Source of the DNA: Prostheceraeus crozeri
Lineage: Eukaryota; Platyhelminthes; Polycladida; Euryleptidae
Assembly (NCBI GenBank): GCA_907163375.1
Contig: CAJQUW010014769.1
Location: 1,178,001-1,242,000 of the forward strand
Length of the DNA: 64,000 nucleotides
Reading direction: 5' to 3'
This document shows positions 48,845 to 61,828 of the stretch, piece by piece; position 1 is the first letter of the stretch; the number at the start of each line of letters is the position of its first letter. The position numbers were made by a program, and so were the translations under genes. The notes beneath the pieces were generated by a model, which saw only the letters and a program-made list of their open reading frames with translations, made no database searches and was not told the origin of the DNA.

Positions 48845-50416
48845 TTGCATAAACCGAAACTACAACTTGAACTGATCAAAACAATTACAAGATCAATTAA
48901 AAACAATTACTAATTAGCACCAAATCACTTCAAGCACTTTGTGAGAGGGTCTGATAATGTTTTAGTCATTTTAAATATAATTTGATGCATTTAAATCTTT
49001 TGTCTCATCTCATCAGCAAGTGTGATGCGATCATAGCAGTTCAGCCGTCATCACATATCAGACATGCATCAGCAATAAAGCCTTGTATAACAATCAGTCT
49101 GAAGTGCTTACTTGGTTCTTCATATAAGGACAACTTAGTGACACATATTCCACTGAAATATTTTCAAAACTGTGGTCGTTCGCCACCGACATCAGTCGTC
49201 ACATGTACCCCAGTCTCCCTTGTTCCTCACCTTCGCATTGCAGTGAAGGCCAAAAGATTCTAGGAAGGAAATTCTTATCGTTCAGTGGATGTAACTTATA
49301 CTTTCTTTTATTCTGTTCATACGCTGCGCCGAACTAATTACCGAGCAAAAACGAAAAAATCGATTCCGGTGTTATCCTCAACGGATTGATCATGGTGTGT
49401 TTAGCAAGTCGGGATATTCGAATAGGTATAAGCAATCATTAATAGAATGTCGTTTTCAGGTCATTTACGCTGTTCAGACCTGTTTTCTTAAGTGATTCAG
49501 TTGCGTAAATGAAAGCATCCCAAAATATGAACAATCAAAGTAAGATGCGGGTTGTAAATAAGTTGATGTGGCTCTCATGCAGTGAATGCTATCAGAGTAA
49601 GCGCAGCCGACAGAGATAAATTGCCTTGAGATTTACAATTAGCAAGTTAGTGAAATTTCGACAGGAATTCATTAAATATCACTTTAAACATACTACTGGC
49701 AAATCGCCTGAGTTAGTGCGCCTGCAACAAATAATAAATGGTGCTTTTTGCAAATGCAATGTTCATTTTTCAACTGACGATGCAGCTCAATATTTAATTA
49801 TTCTATAAAGTGCCTTGTCTGCGTGTTTGGGTCTAGAGATGACTTTCCTCAATCACGGCCAGAACAAGTCTCGAGGGGCAAGAAGTTCAATTTTCCATTG
49901 AACGTAATGCAAATTCAAGCCTGAATTCTGATGAGCCTGAAGATTGGCACCATATTAAACATGCACACTCTGTATATTTAGATCGTGAAGAGTCGAACGG
50001 TGTGAATAATATTTCCATTCGACGAATTTAACACGGCGGAAAATTGAGTCAAAGATAGTTGATTCTAGTTTCACAGGCCTCTCTGTAATCTGACTTTTGA
50101 AGTTCGTGGGCTCTCTAATGAGAACTGCTTCTGCAATGCGCGCGTTTGACCAATCACACAAGCCATAGAGAGAGAGGAATATCTATGTCAATTTCTATCG
50201 CTACCTACCATTACATACAATGGCAGGGGTATGATTATGTCCGCCCTGACTAATCTACACACAAGTGAATATATCTCTGTGGCGCAGCCTGATTGACCTG
50301 TATAAGCGAAGCACTAAATGAGAATAACAAAGTGTATGCAATTGTTCGTTTTCACTCATTTCGCAGCAATTGCTCCCGTATGATGGTCAGATTTGGAACT
50401 TTCGTGTCCCAGCTTA
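48845..50416. other. No recognised gene; unassigned short frames
   Basis: Plus frames 48982-49263 and 49626-49808, and the minus frame 49955-50161 (NARIAEAVLIREPTNF), look somewhat protein-like but match no family I can name. The last could be a remnant of a retroelement C-terminus. No repeat ends were seen. Confidence 0.35.
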
Positions 50417-50418
50417 TA

Positions 50419-51022
50419 GTCCGGCAGCCAGAACCAGTTAGGTACTGCAGGGAACCCTTCAACAGAATAATGTACAACTTATGGCGATTAAAAATCTGCT
50501 CGTCTGCAAGTTCTACCAGCTTCCTCTTTTAAGAGAAAAATCTAAGGAATCAAAGAAAAACACATGCAAATCCAAAGGGAATCAGACTGAATGAGATATC
50601 TCATTTTTCCCGGATTAAGTGAAAAGTAGTGTAAGTCTATAGAGCCATAATGTTTGGCATTCATATCATGTGAATGTGTTATCATGATGCCTCTTATTGA
50701 TGGTGTATATACTAATGTGGCTAAATGTAGATAGCCTAAAATTGGCCAAAATATTTTGCTTGCCGACATTAGAACTCTTGTTAAATCTTAATGCGCTTAC
50801 TTTCATATGCAAAGGTACAAAATCACATCAGAGAAAAAGCAGAAAATCTCATTTTGCCGAAGCTTCAATCTGCCTCTTATTAAGTTTACAAGTGTTTTTC
50901 TTCTATCCTGTCTCACAAGAAGAGGAACCGGATTGAACTCGACAGACGCGCAGTTGTATCATACCATGAGCAATAATCTGTGAAAGTCTCATTCTTGCAT
51001 AATATGAGTCTGGCTGCCGAAT
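50419..51022. mobile_element. MITE with GTCCGGCAGCCA ends, copy 2 (604 bp)
   Basis: Ends are GTCCGGCAGCCAGAA on the left and CTGGCTGCCGAAT on the right, with TA flanks (50417-50418 and 51023-51024). It shares with copy 1 (20201-20927) the words CTGCAGGGAAC, AATAATGTACA, TCAAAGAAAAACACATGC and, near the centre, TTGCCGACATTA, so interior and ends belong to one family. The arms are more diverged here than in copy 1. No coding capacity. Confidence 0.8.
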
Positions 51023-51024
51023 TA

Positions 51025-51983
51025 TTAGTTCGTACAGGTGGAAAGCAAATCAGCGAATCGCTTTCGTAACAAATAGCGAATGAACAGTTTTACATTTTGT
51101 TCTTAATCATTAAGATTTCAGAGTGCTATCTCAACCAGGTATAAAAAATGAACACAGCTGAGCAACTCATTGGTCGGCGTAGATGCTGTGCTTTGCCCTC
51201 ACAGAGATGGATTCTGCAAGCAATTTTCTCTGTGTTCGCCAAAACAACCTGCTGTGCAGTCCTCAAGCATGTTTTACCATTCTAGATACTTTAGTTCAGT
51301 TTGGGTCATTCCGAGCCGAACTGTCGAGCCCTTGTGGGGCGACACACACCATCCATGGCTAAAAAGGAATTTTGCGCTTTAATCCTCAAGTCTGAAGACT
51401 TCTTGCTTGAATTTGCCTCGCCATTCGTTCCAGTATTTTGTGCGTGAAGTTTCCAACCAAGGTATCAATAGTTTCTTATGCTTTCATTTTTAATTACTAT
51501 TTCACATAAACACATTTTTTTATTACTTGAAATTTTATCTTCTTTCAACAGAATTGGATTATGTGAGTGAACGCATCAGTTGGCAAGGATGATGTGAATT
51601 TGCGAAGTATATATGTTACTGCCGTGCGGTCGCTGATAAACGTATGGCTTCGTGTATCCTCGGAGATTCCGGGAGATTTTTAAAATTTCATGACAATATA
51701 AGTTAACACATTACTATAACAGTATTATTCCTGCTAATCGAAAGTTATTGAAATATCACAAGACGATTCTGTAGAATGTTGGCAGAAGAAATCAAATTAT
51801 TCTATATATTCATGGCTTTTTTATTGTAACGGTATAGTGATGTAGTAGATCTTGCCTATTAAAATCACCTCGGACTATAGACAAATGACTACTATAAAAT
51901 CTGACTGATTATATCAATAGCTCAAACTATGTGCTTGATCACGACTTACTTAAGGTATGGTCGATCTTACAATTTTTAGTAAC
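51025..51983. other. No gene recognised
   Basis: A plus frame at 51170-51382 has no domain or splice context. The remainder is AT-rich without visible repeats. Confidence 0.45.
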
Positions 51984-51987
51984 TCAA

Positions 51988-52985
51988 CCCTTAAGATACA
52001 AAGGTAATTTGCCACCTTTAAAAGACAAAGGGTGATCAAAATGATCACCTCGAAAATAAACACTATTTATGCCCGATAGTTGATATATTTTAACTCATCT
52101 AGATTATTTATGGCCCAAAGGATGTATTTCGTCGTATTTGAACGCTTAAACTACCGTCTAACAAGCCGAGTATTGATTGAGATTGATTTGTATTGAATCT
52201 GATTGAGTGTTCTTTTTTAGTATCAACTGCAATTTTTTTTTAAACTCACATCAACATTATTGCTATAAATGTGCAAACTATCTTCAATATTCATCATCCA
52301 AAAGCAGGAAATAACAATCCACGCACTGTGAGGCGCACATTTCTTATGAGTCTAGCTGATGAATTGGTGAAAGAAGAAATGGTGTTGCGACTTGACAGAC
52401 CATTTGGACCAAGTCCTCGTGCTGTTCGACGCAAGAAGTTGAGGCTTCAAGTGAATGACTGCGATGTGGCAAATGCATTCAAGAGGGCAAACGTCCTCGC
52501 GATGCGAATCTGACAGCCTCGAAATGTGCAGCTTGTAACTTGCCAATTTGCGGAAAACACGGAATAAAGAAGATTCTGTGCATTGACTGTTGAATCTTAC
52601 TATAGATATTGGACACCAAAATACGATTGATTCAAAGTTGTAATACGTTGATAATGCGTTACAAAATATTGATAATGCAATGATGTTATTAAACATATTT
52701 CAATAATTGACTTGTTATATGAATTTCATGTAAAACAAAACATGTTTCATGAATCCGTTTTTTCAGTCGAAAAAGTTTCTTATTTTTCTATGCTTTTAAA
52801 TTCAAAATGACTATTTTATCACTATAAAAAATGCAAAATTATGAATTATTTTTCCAATAATTTCTTCTTTATACTGATAAAGGAAAAGTCAATAAGTATC
52901 ATGACACAGATCTGTCTTGTCTAAGAAAAATCTAAAATATATAGTGGAGGTAATCAAAATGATCACCCCTTTTGTATCTTAAGGG
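51988..52985 (+). mobile_element. piggyBac-type element, internally deleted (998 bp)
   Basis: Both ends read CCCTTAAGATACAAA inwards. The right flank is TTAA (52986-52989), the piggyBac target; the left flank is TCAA (51984-51987), one base off. Subterminal GGTGATCAAAATGATCACC palindromes are present near both ends (about 52031 and 52956). Only the 3' end of a transposase gene remains inside, so the element is an internal-deletion derivative that needs transposase in trans. Confidence 0.87.
52271..52593 (+). pseudogene. piggyBac transposase C-terminus with cysteine-rich domain
   Basis: The plus frame reads RRTFLMSLADELVKEEMVLR and PFGPSPRAVRRKK, then after a one-base frame change near 52490 KRPRDANLTASKCAACNLPI, then CGKHG and LCIDC to a stop at 52591-52593. 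The C-x2-C ... C-x2-H ... C-x2-C pattern is the zinc-binding cysteine-rich domain that piggyBac transposases use to bind terminal repeats. The catalytic core upstream is deleted. The minus frame 52352-52696 is a shadow. Confidence 0.83.
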
Positions 52986-52989
52986 TTAA

Positions 52990-53891
52990 GAGATATTAAA
53001 GTCGAAAGTTATACAAAAAGCTTCCGGGATTCTCGATGTTACCAAATTTCCCGGGGCAAATTCAAGTCATATTCGTCAACAGTGCACAATTATGTAAAAA
53101 TTATCGAGACACCATCGGGATCTTGGTTTATCAGTTATAGAAATAATTTTTGAATTAGTATAGTTCGGTTCTCACATAAATAGTTTGGGGAGCTAATTTC
53201 AACACAGCTGGGAAAGATTATTCACTTAAAGCAATCACCAGTCACCCTGCACTAAACTTATCATCATTATGTTCTAGAGAGAAGAGAGAATGTCGGTAGC
53301 TAGTAAAAATTTCATGTGACTAATTTCCTTTCATTAATCCATTAACGATCATGCACCCTCATACATGCAAGGTTCTCGATGTCTCCGAAATGATAATTAA
53401 ACACTTCATATGAAACTTTCAATTAGACTCTGATATGAAAGAAAAAACTATTTCTTCAGGACATGTGTACATGGCACTTTAGTAGTCATCTGACGCATTT
53501 TAAAGTTTTTCCAAGTTGTGCTTAATTGGTCAACTGTCTATCTCTCTGAATTCAAAAAGTTGATGAAATCTTTAGAAGGATGTTAAGAATCGCAGTTGAA
53601 ATGTAAGCCGTGATACGCATGAATTAAGTTATTCGCGGAACATGTAAACGAAGTTGACCTGATAAGTTTTGAACTAACCAACCGATGAGAGTAATCAACT
53701 ATGCGAAAGATCACTGTGCTAATAGACATTTACAATTTCTAAAAGTTTAGACCAGTTTAGACCAGACAGATTATTAAGACGGCCGACACAGCCGTATAGC
53801 ATGCAACTGACCAGCTGGTGTCTGAGATAGTATGAATTCAAGGTTTTATACATGCTATTCAAAAGGGATCATATTTCTCGCATTTCCGAAT
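52990..53891. other. No gene recognised
   Basis: AT-rich sequence without open frames of note or visible repeat ends. Confidence 0.45.
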
Positions 53892-54049
53892 ATCACGGAG
53901 AGATTCCATTCTGAATGAAATGATCGCTATTTTGGTTTAAAATTTGGCTTCATGGCCCTTCTTCCGCGCAAAAAATCTAGATCCTTCCTTTGCGCGGAAG
54001 GACCATTAAGCCAAATTTTAAACCAAAGTAGTCATCTTACTCCGTGATG
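53892..54049. repeat. 158-bp hairpin-forming palindrome
   Basis: The left arm 53921-53972 and right arm 53989-54035 are inverted copies around a loop of about 16 bases (AATCTAGATCCTTC). Shared blocks are TTTGGTTTAAAATTTGGCTT, GGCCCTTCTTCCGCGCAAA and their complements. An outer CACGGAG/CTCCGTG pair (53894 and 54041) extends the symmetry after an asymmetric gap. It may be a very short foldback MITE; the target duplication is unclear. Confidence 0.78.
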
Positions 54050-54475
54050 GCCACAAAAACATTAGATTTTATAATGAAATGATCGTTGTTTATCCAAAAA
54101 TTAATTGTTCACTAAGATAATTTCTGATTGCAAATTGAGAATTTCTGAATTTAACAATTTTACACCACTTTTCTAAACTAAATTTAACTAGAAACAATTG
54201 AACTTGCCTCAGGTTATTTCTTGTTATATAATATTTGGGGGCTTGCTTGTCGCTTCCTCCCCCACCGACCTTTAGGATCTGCAATAATAGTCTTTCAAAT
54301 TCCATAAGATAGTTGGGAATACACAATTCTATCATGCTCTCTCATTTTGTCTTCTGACAGTTTCTTGCGCCAATTAGCATTTTGAGATTCAAAATCGCAT
54401 TTTCTTGACTTTCATTATAAGTGTTTCTCATTTAATGAAGGCTGAGTATTCAATTTCATCAAGTTTACGATAAAG
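54050..54475. other. No gene recognised
   Basis: The minus frame 54090-54335 has no domain. Nothing else is seen. Confidence 0.4.
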
Positions 54476-54544
54476 GCTCCGTTGGTTAATGAAACAAGTC
54501 TAGATAACCTGTCTAGGTCGTGGGTTCAAGTCCTACCAGCCTCA
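54476..54544 (+). ncRNA. tRNA-like pseudogene or SINE head
   Basis: GGCTCCGTTGGTTAATG resembles a shortened D arm, CTAGATAACCTGTCTAG forms a perfect 5-bp stem with a 7-base loop in the anticodon-arm position, and GTGGGTTCAAGTCCTAC forms the T arm with a B box. The base before the anticodon position is A instead of the invariant U, and the acceptor stem is imperfect, so it is not a functional tRNA. Confidence 0.55.
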
Positions 54545-57500
54545 TATCTTATACGCGGTAATTTTATCTGACGTTTGCTCATTGCATTCATTGTGAAAAG
54601 AAATCTGATATAAGCTTATTTTTGCTTTCTTTCTCATGAAGATTTTGTTTTGTATTTCTATTTTGTATTTTGAATTTGTCTTGTAATTGTACAACATTTC
54701 AAACCCATTGTTCTGATAGAAATCAATTTAGCTTTTCAATTAGGTGCGCGAATTTCATGCATTCCATGCTTAATCTTGACCCCAAGAATGCGCCAAAAAA
54801 TTTTGTAGTTTGAGTACACTTACACACAGAGATATCTTCTTAAATACACATCAATATGTATTTTGAATGTGTTTTGCGAAGATGCCGCTAGCATAAATAC
54901 AGTGTACTCGTACATGCTCTTACGATCGATGTCATGCATTTGCAAAATGCTTGCAGATGTCATAAATGACCGAAAGTGAGAAATAGCAAAAACTTTTCTT
55001 GTAAAGAAACTACAATCTTTCGAATGCCTACTGTGACCTGAATATTGAAGCCAACGCATCTGTAATGTATTCACACCAGTCCAAAGCAAAGCGATGGAAC
55101 TTTGCTGAAAGAAAATAGTGCAGATATGATTTTTGAAGGTCAAATGTATAATCTTGAGGGGCGAAAAGGCCAGCGAGAGGCAAATGGGGTTAGCTTTCTG
55201 CATCATAGCCCGTCATTGTGAAAGTTGAAGTCAGTAGTAAGCACTGCACGGTCAATAGCCATCGCTAGGATTTTCCAGTAGGTCCTAACCCATCTGCGTC
55301 TCCAAAAAGGAAACATGGACAAAAAGACTTCCTTTCCTCCAATTTGGGATGAAATTATCTCATTTGATCTTAGGTGTAATGCAGCCTGCACAGCTACTGT
55401 AGCCGCATGTGTAAATTTAGATAACACACGCATGCATGAATTCTGATTGATAAGGTTTAGAAAATAATTTGAAAAGGTTGTAGTGATAGGAGGTTTGAAA
55501 TTTGACATTTTTGACAGCGTTTCGTTGTTGTCGCAATAATACCGTGCATGCGAGTTTCAATGAAAGATGCAGTCAGTGTCCGATTTGTGGATTTCTCGAC
55601 TGGTTGTCATGACCTGACAAGTGCACTATTCGAAATTTTACAGGAGACGATAAAAACATCTTAAATTCACTGGGTTTGTGCATGTTGAGTGTCACATTTT
55701 TTAAGAAGCAGCATTTTTCGTTAAATTGCACATATCTGGTCGCAAACTCCACATGTCAGGTATTGCATTTGACCTTGTAGGTCATATGTCAGGTATCGTC
55801 GCGACATCAATGATGTTGGCTGGCAGATTTTACCGATCTATGCAAATATTCGATCAATCATGGCTGATGTTGGTGTACGGCAGACGATGAAATCAATATT
55901 TGATTGGGCAACACTTTATGCAGTTTAGAGAGGTAATCCTCATCGAATGAGCGAAGATTAAGAAAATTAAAGTTCTCTCTGAGTTAGCTCAACTCTGGCT
56001 CGCTAAGTATCTGAGAATACCAACAAATAGAAGAAATTAGCATATAGACAAAGAGCATTTAGATGTAGGAGTCATGGTGAAATACATTTCATGCTTTTGT
56101 AAATTAAGAAATGTATTCTATTTGAATAATTTCTGTATATTTTAGAGATTATTTTACATTTTAGTAATTGGGAACGGCTAGGCATACATGTATGACAACA
56201 GAATTTCTTATTTTCCAAATCTTCTCCGATATATATCGTAATGATCCTGCATTACAACATCAGGGCTGAAGCCATTCTGATTCATCATTAGGCTATATCT
56301 ATCCACATAGTATTTGAATCTATAGCCATAACTCAACAAAGCAAGCAAAGATCTACTCTATGAGTTTGGTTGATGCAGTTTATGGTTATGCCCAGGACCA
56401 AGATCAATAGTGGGATTAGGGGCCTACCAACCTACTTTGCAGATATCAGGAGAGTAAGTATTTTCAAAAGAAAGAAAATTCACCACCAAGAAGGTATTTT
56501 GCAAAAGATGAAAGCATCAAGCAAATGTTATGTTAATTGTAAGAAAATGTGCCATAAGCCATCTCACATGTTAATTTGGCATTATTTAAGACTTCTGGAT
56601 TTGCATTTTCCATAAAAAATGCTCGAGACTTTTCGATGAATGTCTTGACAATAGGTTTTCTACTACTACTACTACTCGTATGCATGATCATAGGATTTCT
56701 TTGTTTTTCGGATCTCTCACCCGGCGAAATATTATTTCAATCTCCAGGTAAGTTATTCTTTCAACAATTCTTAACCTGACTTCAAAGTCTGGTGTATTTC
56801 TGTTTAACTAATCTTTTGTTCACGATTCTCAATATTCACACATTATGCAGCTACAGCAAGTTGATCAGCAAATGATAAACAATTCATTGAAACAATGGAA
56901 GCAGACTTAATCAATCAAGAAAGTGGATAATGTGAAATTGTTCTGTGTTTTCCGTTGACAATGTGTATAGTCAGTATCTTATGCTTTGTCATTTCTGTTG
57001 TTAGTTGTATGTAGCCACTCTTATGTTAACAAGTTGGACGTAACAGCTCGGTTGCCCGTTCTTTTTTTCACTTGTGATAGTCATCACTAAGAGCTCTACG
57101 TGTGAAAAATGATTCAATTGATCATTAATTCTCTTGCTTAGCACAAAAATGCACATCAGATACTTCTTTCATGCTGAGTAAATTGAGTCTATTGTTGAAG
57201 AGAGACACAACTCGCATTGTTTCCTAGGCTCACTCCGCCTATGTAGAAATGATTTAAAGACAAGAAATGAAACCAATAACCTGCATGCAAGGCCACTGAT
57301 CTTCCGCTGATGGTGGAATTCGTGCTCTGCTGCGGGAAATGCGGAAGCAATAATTACACAGAACGACAAAATGGCTCTTCCCTGATGCAACAGTCAGAGG
57401 AAGATTCTGTGTGATTGGTCGCGATACGAAGCAAGACTAAGAGATTAATGCTTGAGGCATAATTGATTAATCGTCACGATAAATTAATGCTAATCACATG

Positions 57501-58856
57501 TAAATCAACGGTATTTGGAGAAAAACACACTTATTTCTAAAGCTATTTCAATATGAAAAAAATCTGTCTAGCTTAGCTTCCATGCCCTGATTGTAGCTTG
57601 ACAATGATCAAATATAGTAAAGTGCTTCTAAGACAACAGAACGAGGAGTAATATGGATATGTCATACAACGCAAATATTTCATAGGATATATTTGAATAT
57701 ATCTTAATGTATTTCTGGGAACGACATTTTTTAAAGGTATCTGTGCCATATATAGATAGCCCTCGGACATTTTATCTAGGCCTAGTGAAAAGGCTGATAT
57801 TCTCTATAGGAGCAATCAAAAGGAGTTTTCAAGAAGCATTGATAGGCTATTTGGACTGATTAGGTAGGCCTACATGTAATACATTAATTATTTTGCATTG
57901 AAAGTATGTCATGAGTAGACACAAATCAATCGCTTCAGTCTCATGTTACTTGCTGTGGTAGGGAGAACACACACTACACGATAATGTGGAAAGCTCTATA
58001 CTATTTCTGCAGTCAACTAACTCCTTGTTCTCAGTGTTTATGTACTGCTTAATCAAATCACTTTTTTCTACAAGATATAGTTTCATAAATGCTCATCGAA
58101 ATAAAAAATTTAGCATTAAATTGGGCTTGTTTCATTTTTTTCTTGGCTTAAATGAAACTTGCCTGCTATGCTGTAGGATTATTAGGATTGTAGTCAAATG
58201 TAATAGATCCAAACAAATGTTAGTGAATCACATGAGTCCATTTCCGTAAACTGTAAAAGTTCTGTAAAATTTTCAAATTTAATGTATATTGTCACTCCTT
58301 GAAATGACTGAGTTAGTACGGACATGGGTTATTCCCATTAAGACATGGAATATGTGATTAAGATATTGAGTACGAGTGGTAAAGAATAAAACGTCGAAAT
58401 TTATCAAAAATTCAATTTTGTGGTCACGGAAATTGAATTTTATCGAGTTATGTATTTTTGATGCGCATTTAAAATTTTGCGGCCGAAAGTCCGTTCCCGT
58501 TCCTGTATTTATCTAAAATAAACTGCGTCATATTTCAAGTCCCTGCATTCAGCGCATCTTTACATCAACTTCAGGTTTTGCAGCCACAAGGTTGCATTTT
58601 TCTGCATTTTTGAGCTAGGTATATTTCGTCTGTTGCAAAAGTTTCATGTGCTTTTAGTCCCTCTGAAGCGAAAGTCTCTATGAATTCATTTTAAGAAATA
58701 GCCTAGTAAAAGGCTGGGTGCGATCATGAATTCCTAATTGATTGATTAATCGTACGATTATTTCATCAAAAACATGATGCCAATTTACTGACTTAAGTTT
58801 ACTTTATGTTGCTACATCATGGTCGCACTCATCTCCTTTCTACATGTATATGGGAC
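54545..58856. other. No recognised gene over 4.3 kb
   Basis: Longest frames are 54820-55206 and 55203-55508 (minus), which overlap and look mildly protein-like but match no family I can name. A plus frame 56576-56779 is hydrophobic and ends near CAG|GTAAGT (56746). A minus frame 57169-57390 has a signal-peptide-like start but no in-frame ATG. None is accepted as an exon without further support. Confidence 0.35.
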
Positions 58857-58989
58857 ATGGACAACGGAGCTGCACTTTCAACTGTTCTTGTTTGGCGGCT
58901 GACTTTCAAGTATCACTCACGGGTCACAATTTAGCCCGCAGAAGTGCGCTGAAATAACATTTATTTAGCAAAGAATTTGATTATCCCAT
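58857..58989 (+). repeat. Identical 133-bp direct repeat, copy 1
   Basis: Every base from ATGGACAACGGAGC to GATTATCCCAT matches 61829-61961 in the same orientation. The flanks differ on both sides. Within the repeat a TG...CA-bounded 131-bp unit can be drawn. No target duplication (left GGACA, right TCATC) and no primer-binding site were recognised. Confidence 0.93.
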
Positions 58990-59982
58990 TTAAAATTTTT
59001 GGAAGGCCATGAGCACATGTCTAATGCATAATCTTGCATATCCACTGATTGTTGAAAAAATAATCAGTTATCATTTGACACAACATAGGGTTAACAGAAT
59101 ACATTGAATCTAAGGATGACAGATGAAAGATTAGCAGCATGCATGATAAGCAAGCAAAATAAGATAACAAATCAGATATCAGAAACAATATCTCTAAAAT
59201 TGACGAACAAAGTGAGCGATGTGAAATGCAAGAATTGACAAGTTTGGAAGACCTTTCACCATTTCACACATTAAGAGCTTGGGTGGGGTCAATGATCGGA
59301 TCAAGTATAGCTCTGTAAAATTGATTTTAAAGTGAAAGAACAAAATCACCATCAACATTTTTCCAGCGGGACACTTATAAATTATCACTCACTGACCACC
59401 GACAATGGCTTTGCGTACACAGCATATTGTCCATGCAAGGATATAAAATGTCTGATTTTCTTGAATTTTGAAAACATAATCTCTAATTGGTGCTACGTAA
59501 AAATCTTATATTCCGGTAAGTTCCTTTCTGTGGCAAATTTAGACCTAATCAGTGTTTAGAATGCTAAACGGCAACTGACTTGTTTCTACCATGTCAGCTT
59601 AATTTTCTCATTTTCTTTGTCATATTTGTGACAATTGTAACTCTAGAGTTGATCATAACGTGTCGTGTTGCTCAACACATGTCAAGCTAGTAACTTGAAA
59701 ACATCATGATCTCACTTTCATATGAAAGCACGGTTAATGTTTCACGCACGTTATTTTGCTATACCTGCTTGTGTCAGCCGAAAGAGAATGTGGAACATGT
59801 TATACAATTAATAAAGTATTAAATAGGCTATGCGTAAATGTCATCAAATTAATTTGACATAATTTGAAATAGAACATATATTACTTTTACTAGTGGATTG
59901 ATGCAGCGGAGCTACATGTTAAAGTAATTTTATCAACTTCTACAGACATTCATCACCTCAATATCATGTATCTTCAATAATA

Positions 59983-61115
59983 AAAGGTGTGACTAAAAAT
60001 TATTGAGACTTTCAGGAAATAAGATGAAATAATATATCTACGGTGTAAAACCCAATGTGTCGTAGAACAGTAGTGTTCTAGCAATTATCTGACAAAAAAT
60101 TTAGTCTTTCAGATTTACATATCACTTGATTATCGCTGATTATCATAGAAACGAGTGTAACGTGCGTGCAACGAGACATTACAGACGGTCATTTTTGGAA
60201 ATTGTATCGAATGTTTTGACATGCGCACGAATTTTGTATGGCGAAACACTTGCTAATGTTTTTAATGAATTCTAAACTCCTTTTCAGAAACTCTTTCCCG
60301 TTCGACCACTTTGGATGCCGGCCGATGCAAGGATGCCATCCACATCCAGTGAGCCCACTGAATCTTGCAGAACATTTAGTCGAGCAAAATCAGTGTGTCG
60401 GTGTAATGTGGCCCTTATTGGCGTGCAAGTAAGGACAGGCATTTTTCACCACGGGATATTGAACAATTAACAGGAGATTAGCATGTACTTGTTCATCCAG
60501 GAAAAACTGCAACTCTGTTACATGTTTGACCTGGGTTTATCACGCCTTCAACGCAATTTGCTTCTCAAAAATGGCGCCTTCTCAATCAGGAATCGCAAAA
60601 AAGACATGAATGAGTGAAGTTGACTACGTTGCTCAAGACGATACCTGGACCGAGAAGCGGTGAGAAAATAGTCTAAGATCTGATCCTTAACGACAAAAAC
60701 AACTCCATCTTTGATCAACAACGCGAGTCCCCATTTCGCAAAAAAATCAAAGGAATTCTTTGCACGTCGAGTTGTCGATCTGTTTGGTAGTCACCATGGC
60801 CTAGGCCTACGCACCAGTGTTAAATTTGTGTGATGGGTGTCCCTTTAACTGACTCGAAAGAGAAATTATAAAAATCGAGTTTTGAGATGAGGATGTTGTC
60901 GTGGATCTCTCAAGATGAGCGTCTGGCCAAAGTCCTTATTTCCCTCGTTGCACTTAAAATGGTAGATTTTTTCAGAGCATGCTCAAGAAAGGTGCATTTA
61001 ATTATTTTCATCACATTCTTGATAAATAATAAACTTAAGCCACATACGTCTAATAATTATCATAGAAATTAGCAAAGTCGTCATTTTATTCTCAGTAATT
61101 TTTGGTCACACCTTG
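59983..61115. mobile_element. Mariner-like element recognised by its ends (1133 bp)
   Basis: The left end AAAGGTGTGACTAAAAATTA and right end (reverse complement from 61115) CAAGGTGTGACCAAAAATTA continue with TTGAGA and CTGAGA, giving an inverted repeat of about 26 bp with few mismatches. The left flank is TA (59981-59982); the right flank is TT, read as AA in reverse complement, so a TA duplication would have one change. The size suits Tc1/mariner. Plus frames such as 60238-60432 lie inside, but no catalytic motif could be read with confidence. It lies between the two 133-bp repeats. Confidence 0.55.
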
Positions 61116-61828
61116 TTTCTATCACTATGCATCTTCTTCAATCGATTTCAGTCGAGATATAAATGTCAAGGTTTCTCATGCAGCTTTTTAGGAAATTATG
61201 AATTCCTTGAGTATGTCATTGGTACAGCCATAAACGGTTCACTGTCAACATTACACTATTTGATTCGGATGTAATTTAGATAAGCATGTGACAGACAATT
61301 CTAAAGATTAATGTATGAAATAAATATCATCGGCTGCGTTTGGTATATTAGGAGAAAACTGAAAGACAATGAAAATGGAAAAAGATCAATCATAAATTAA
61401 CTTTTACAATCAAGGTGACGGCAAGAAATCCAATGTGAAACTTGCAACTGATAGATAGCTTATTGCAAAACACTTTACTTTAAAGCATAAACCTTATCAA
61501 AAGAGAGATATATTTGTTCCGACAAAGAAATGTATCAAATGAATTCCGAATAGGAATTATCAATAGCCACAATCAGGCTAACGGGAGATTAATTCCATAT
61601 CATGAAAGACTTATCGTTGTGTTTCAGACAGAAAGCCAATTAGCAAGATAACAGGAAGACATTGGTGAAAAAAAAGTATACAGTCAGGGAAAAATCAGAT
61701 AACATAATGACTAAATTGTAGCATTAAGAAAAACTTTTATACTATTGGAAGGATCCAATCCTGCCAATATGCGATTACGTGCTGTATCAGATCAATTGAT
61801 TTTTAATTGCGTATATTTTGAAAGTGAA

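Noticed and set aside
54820-55508. Overlapping minus-strand frames of 128 and 101 aa
   Set aside because: Protein-like composition but no recognisable family; stops and overlap argue against an intact exon.
55560-55960. Possible hAT or DUF4371-like remnant (SVRFVDFSTGCHDLTSALFE)
   Set aside because: Only a loose resemblance over about 20 residues, with stops and no second motif.
56576-56779. Hydrophobic plus-strand frame ending near a CAG|GTAAGT donor
   Set aside because: The hydrophobicity comes from a CTACTACTACTACT run; no acceptor, partner exon or family match was seen.
57169-57390. Minus-strand frame with a signal-peptide-like start (ILSFCVIIASAFPAAEH)
   Set aside because: It has no in-frame ATG: it opens just after a TGA, and no convincing upstream exon was found.
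60238-60432. Plus-strand 64-aa frame as transposase of the 59983-61115 element
   Set aside because: No helix-turn-helix or DDE/D motif could be read in any frame.
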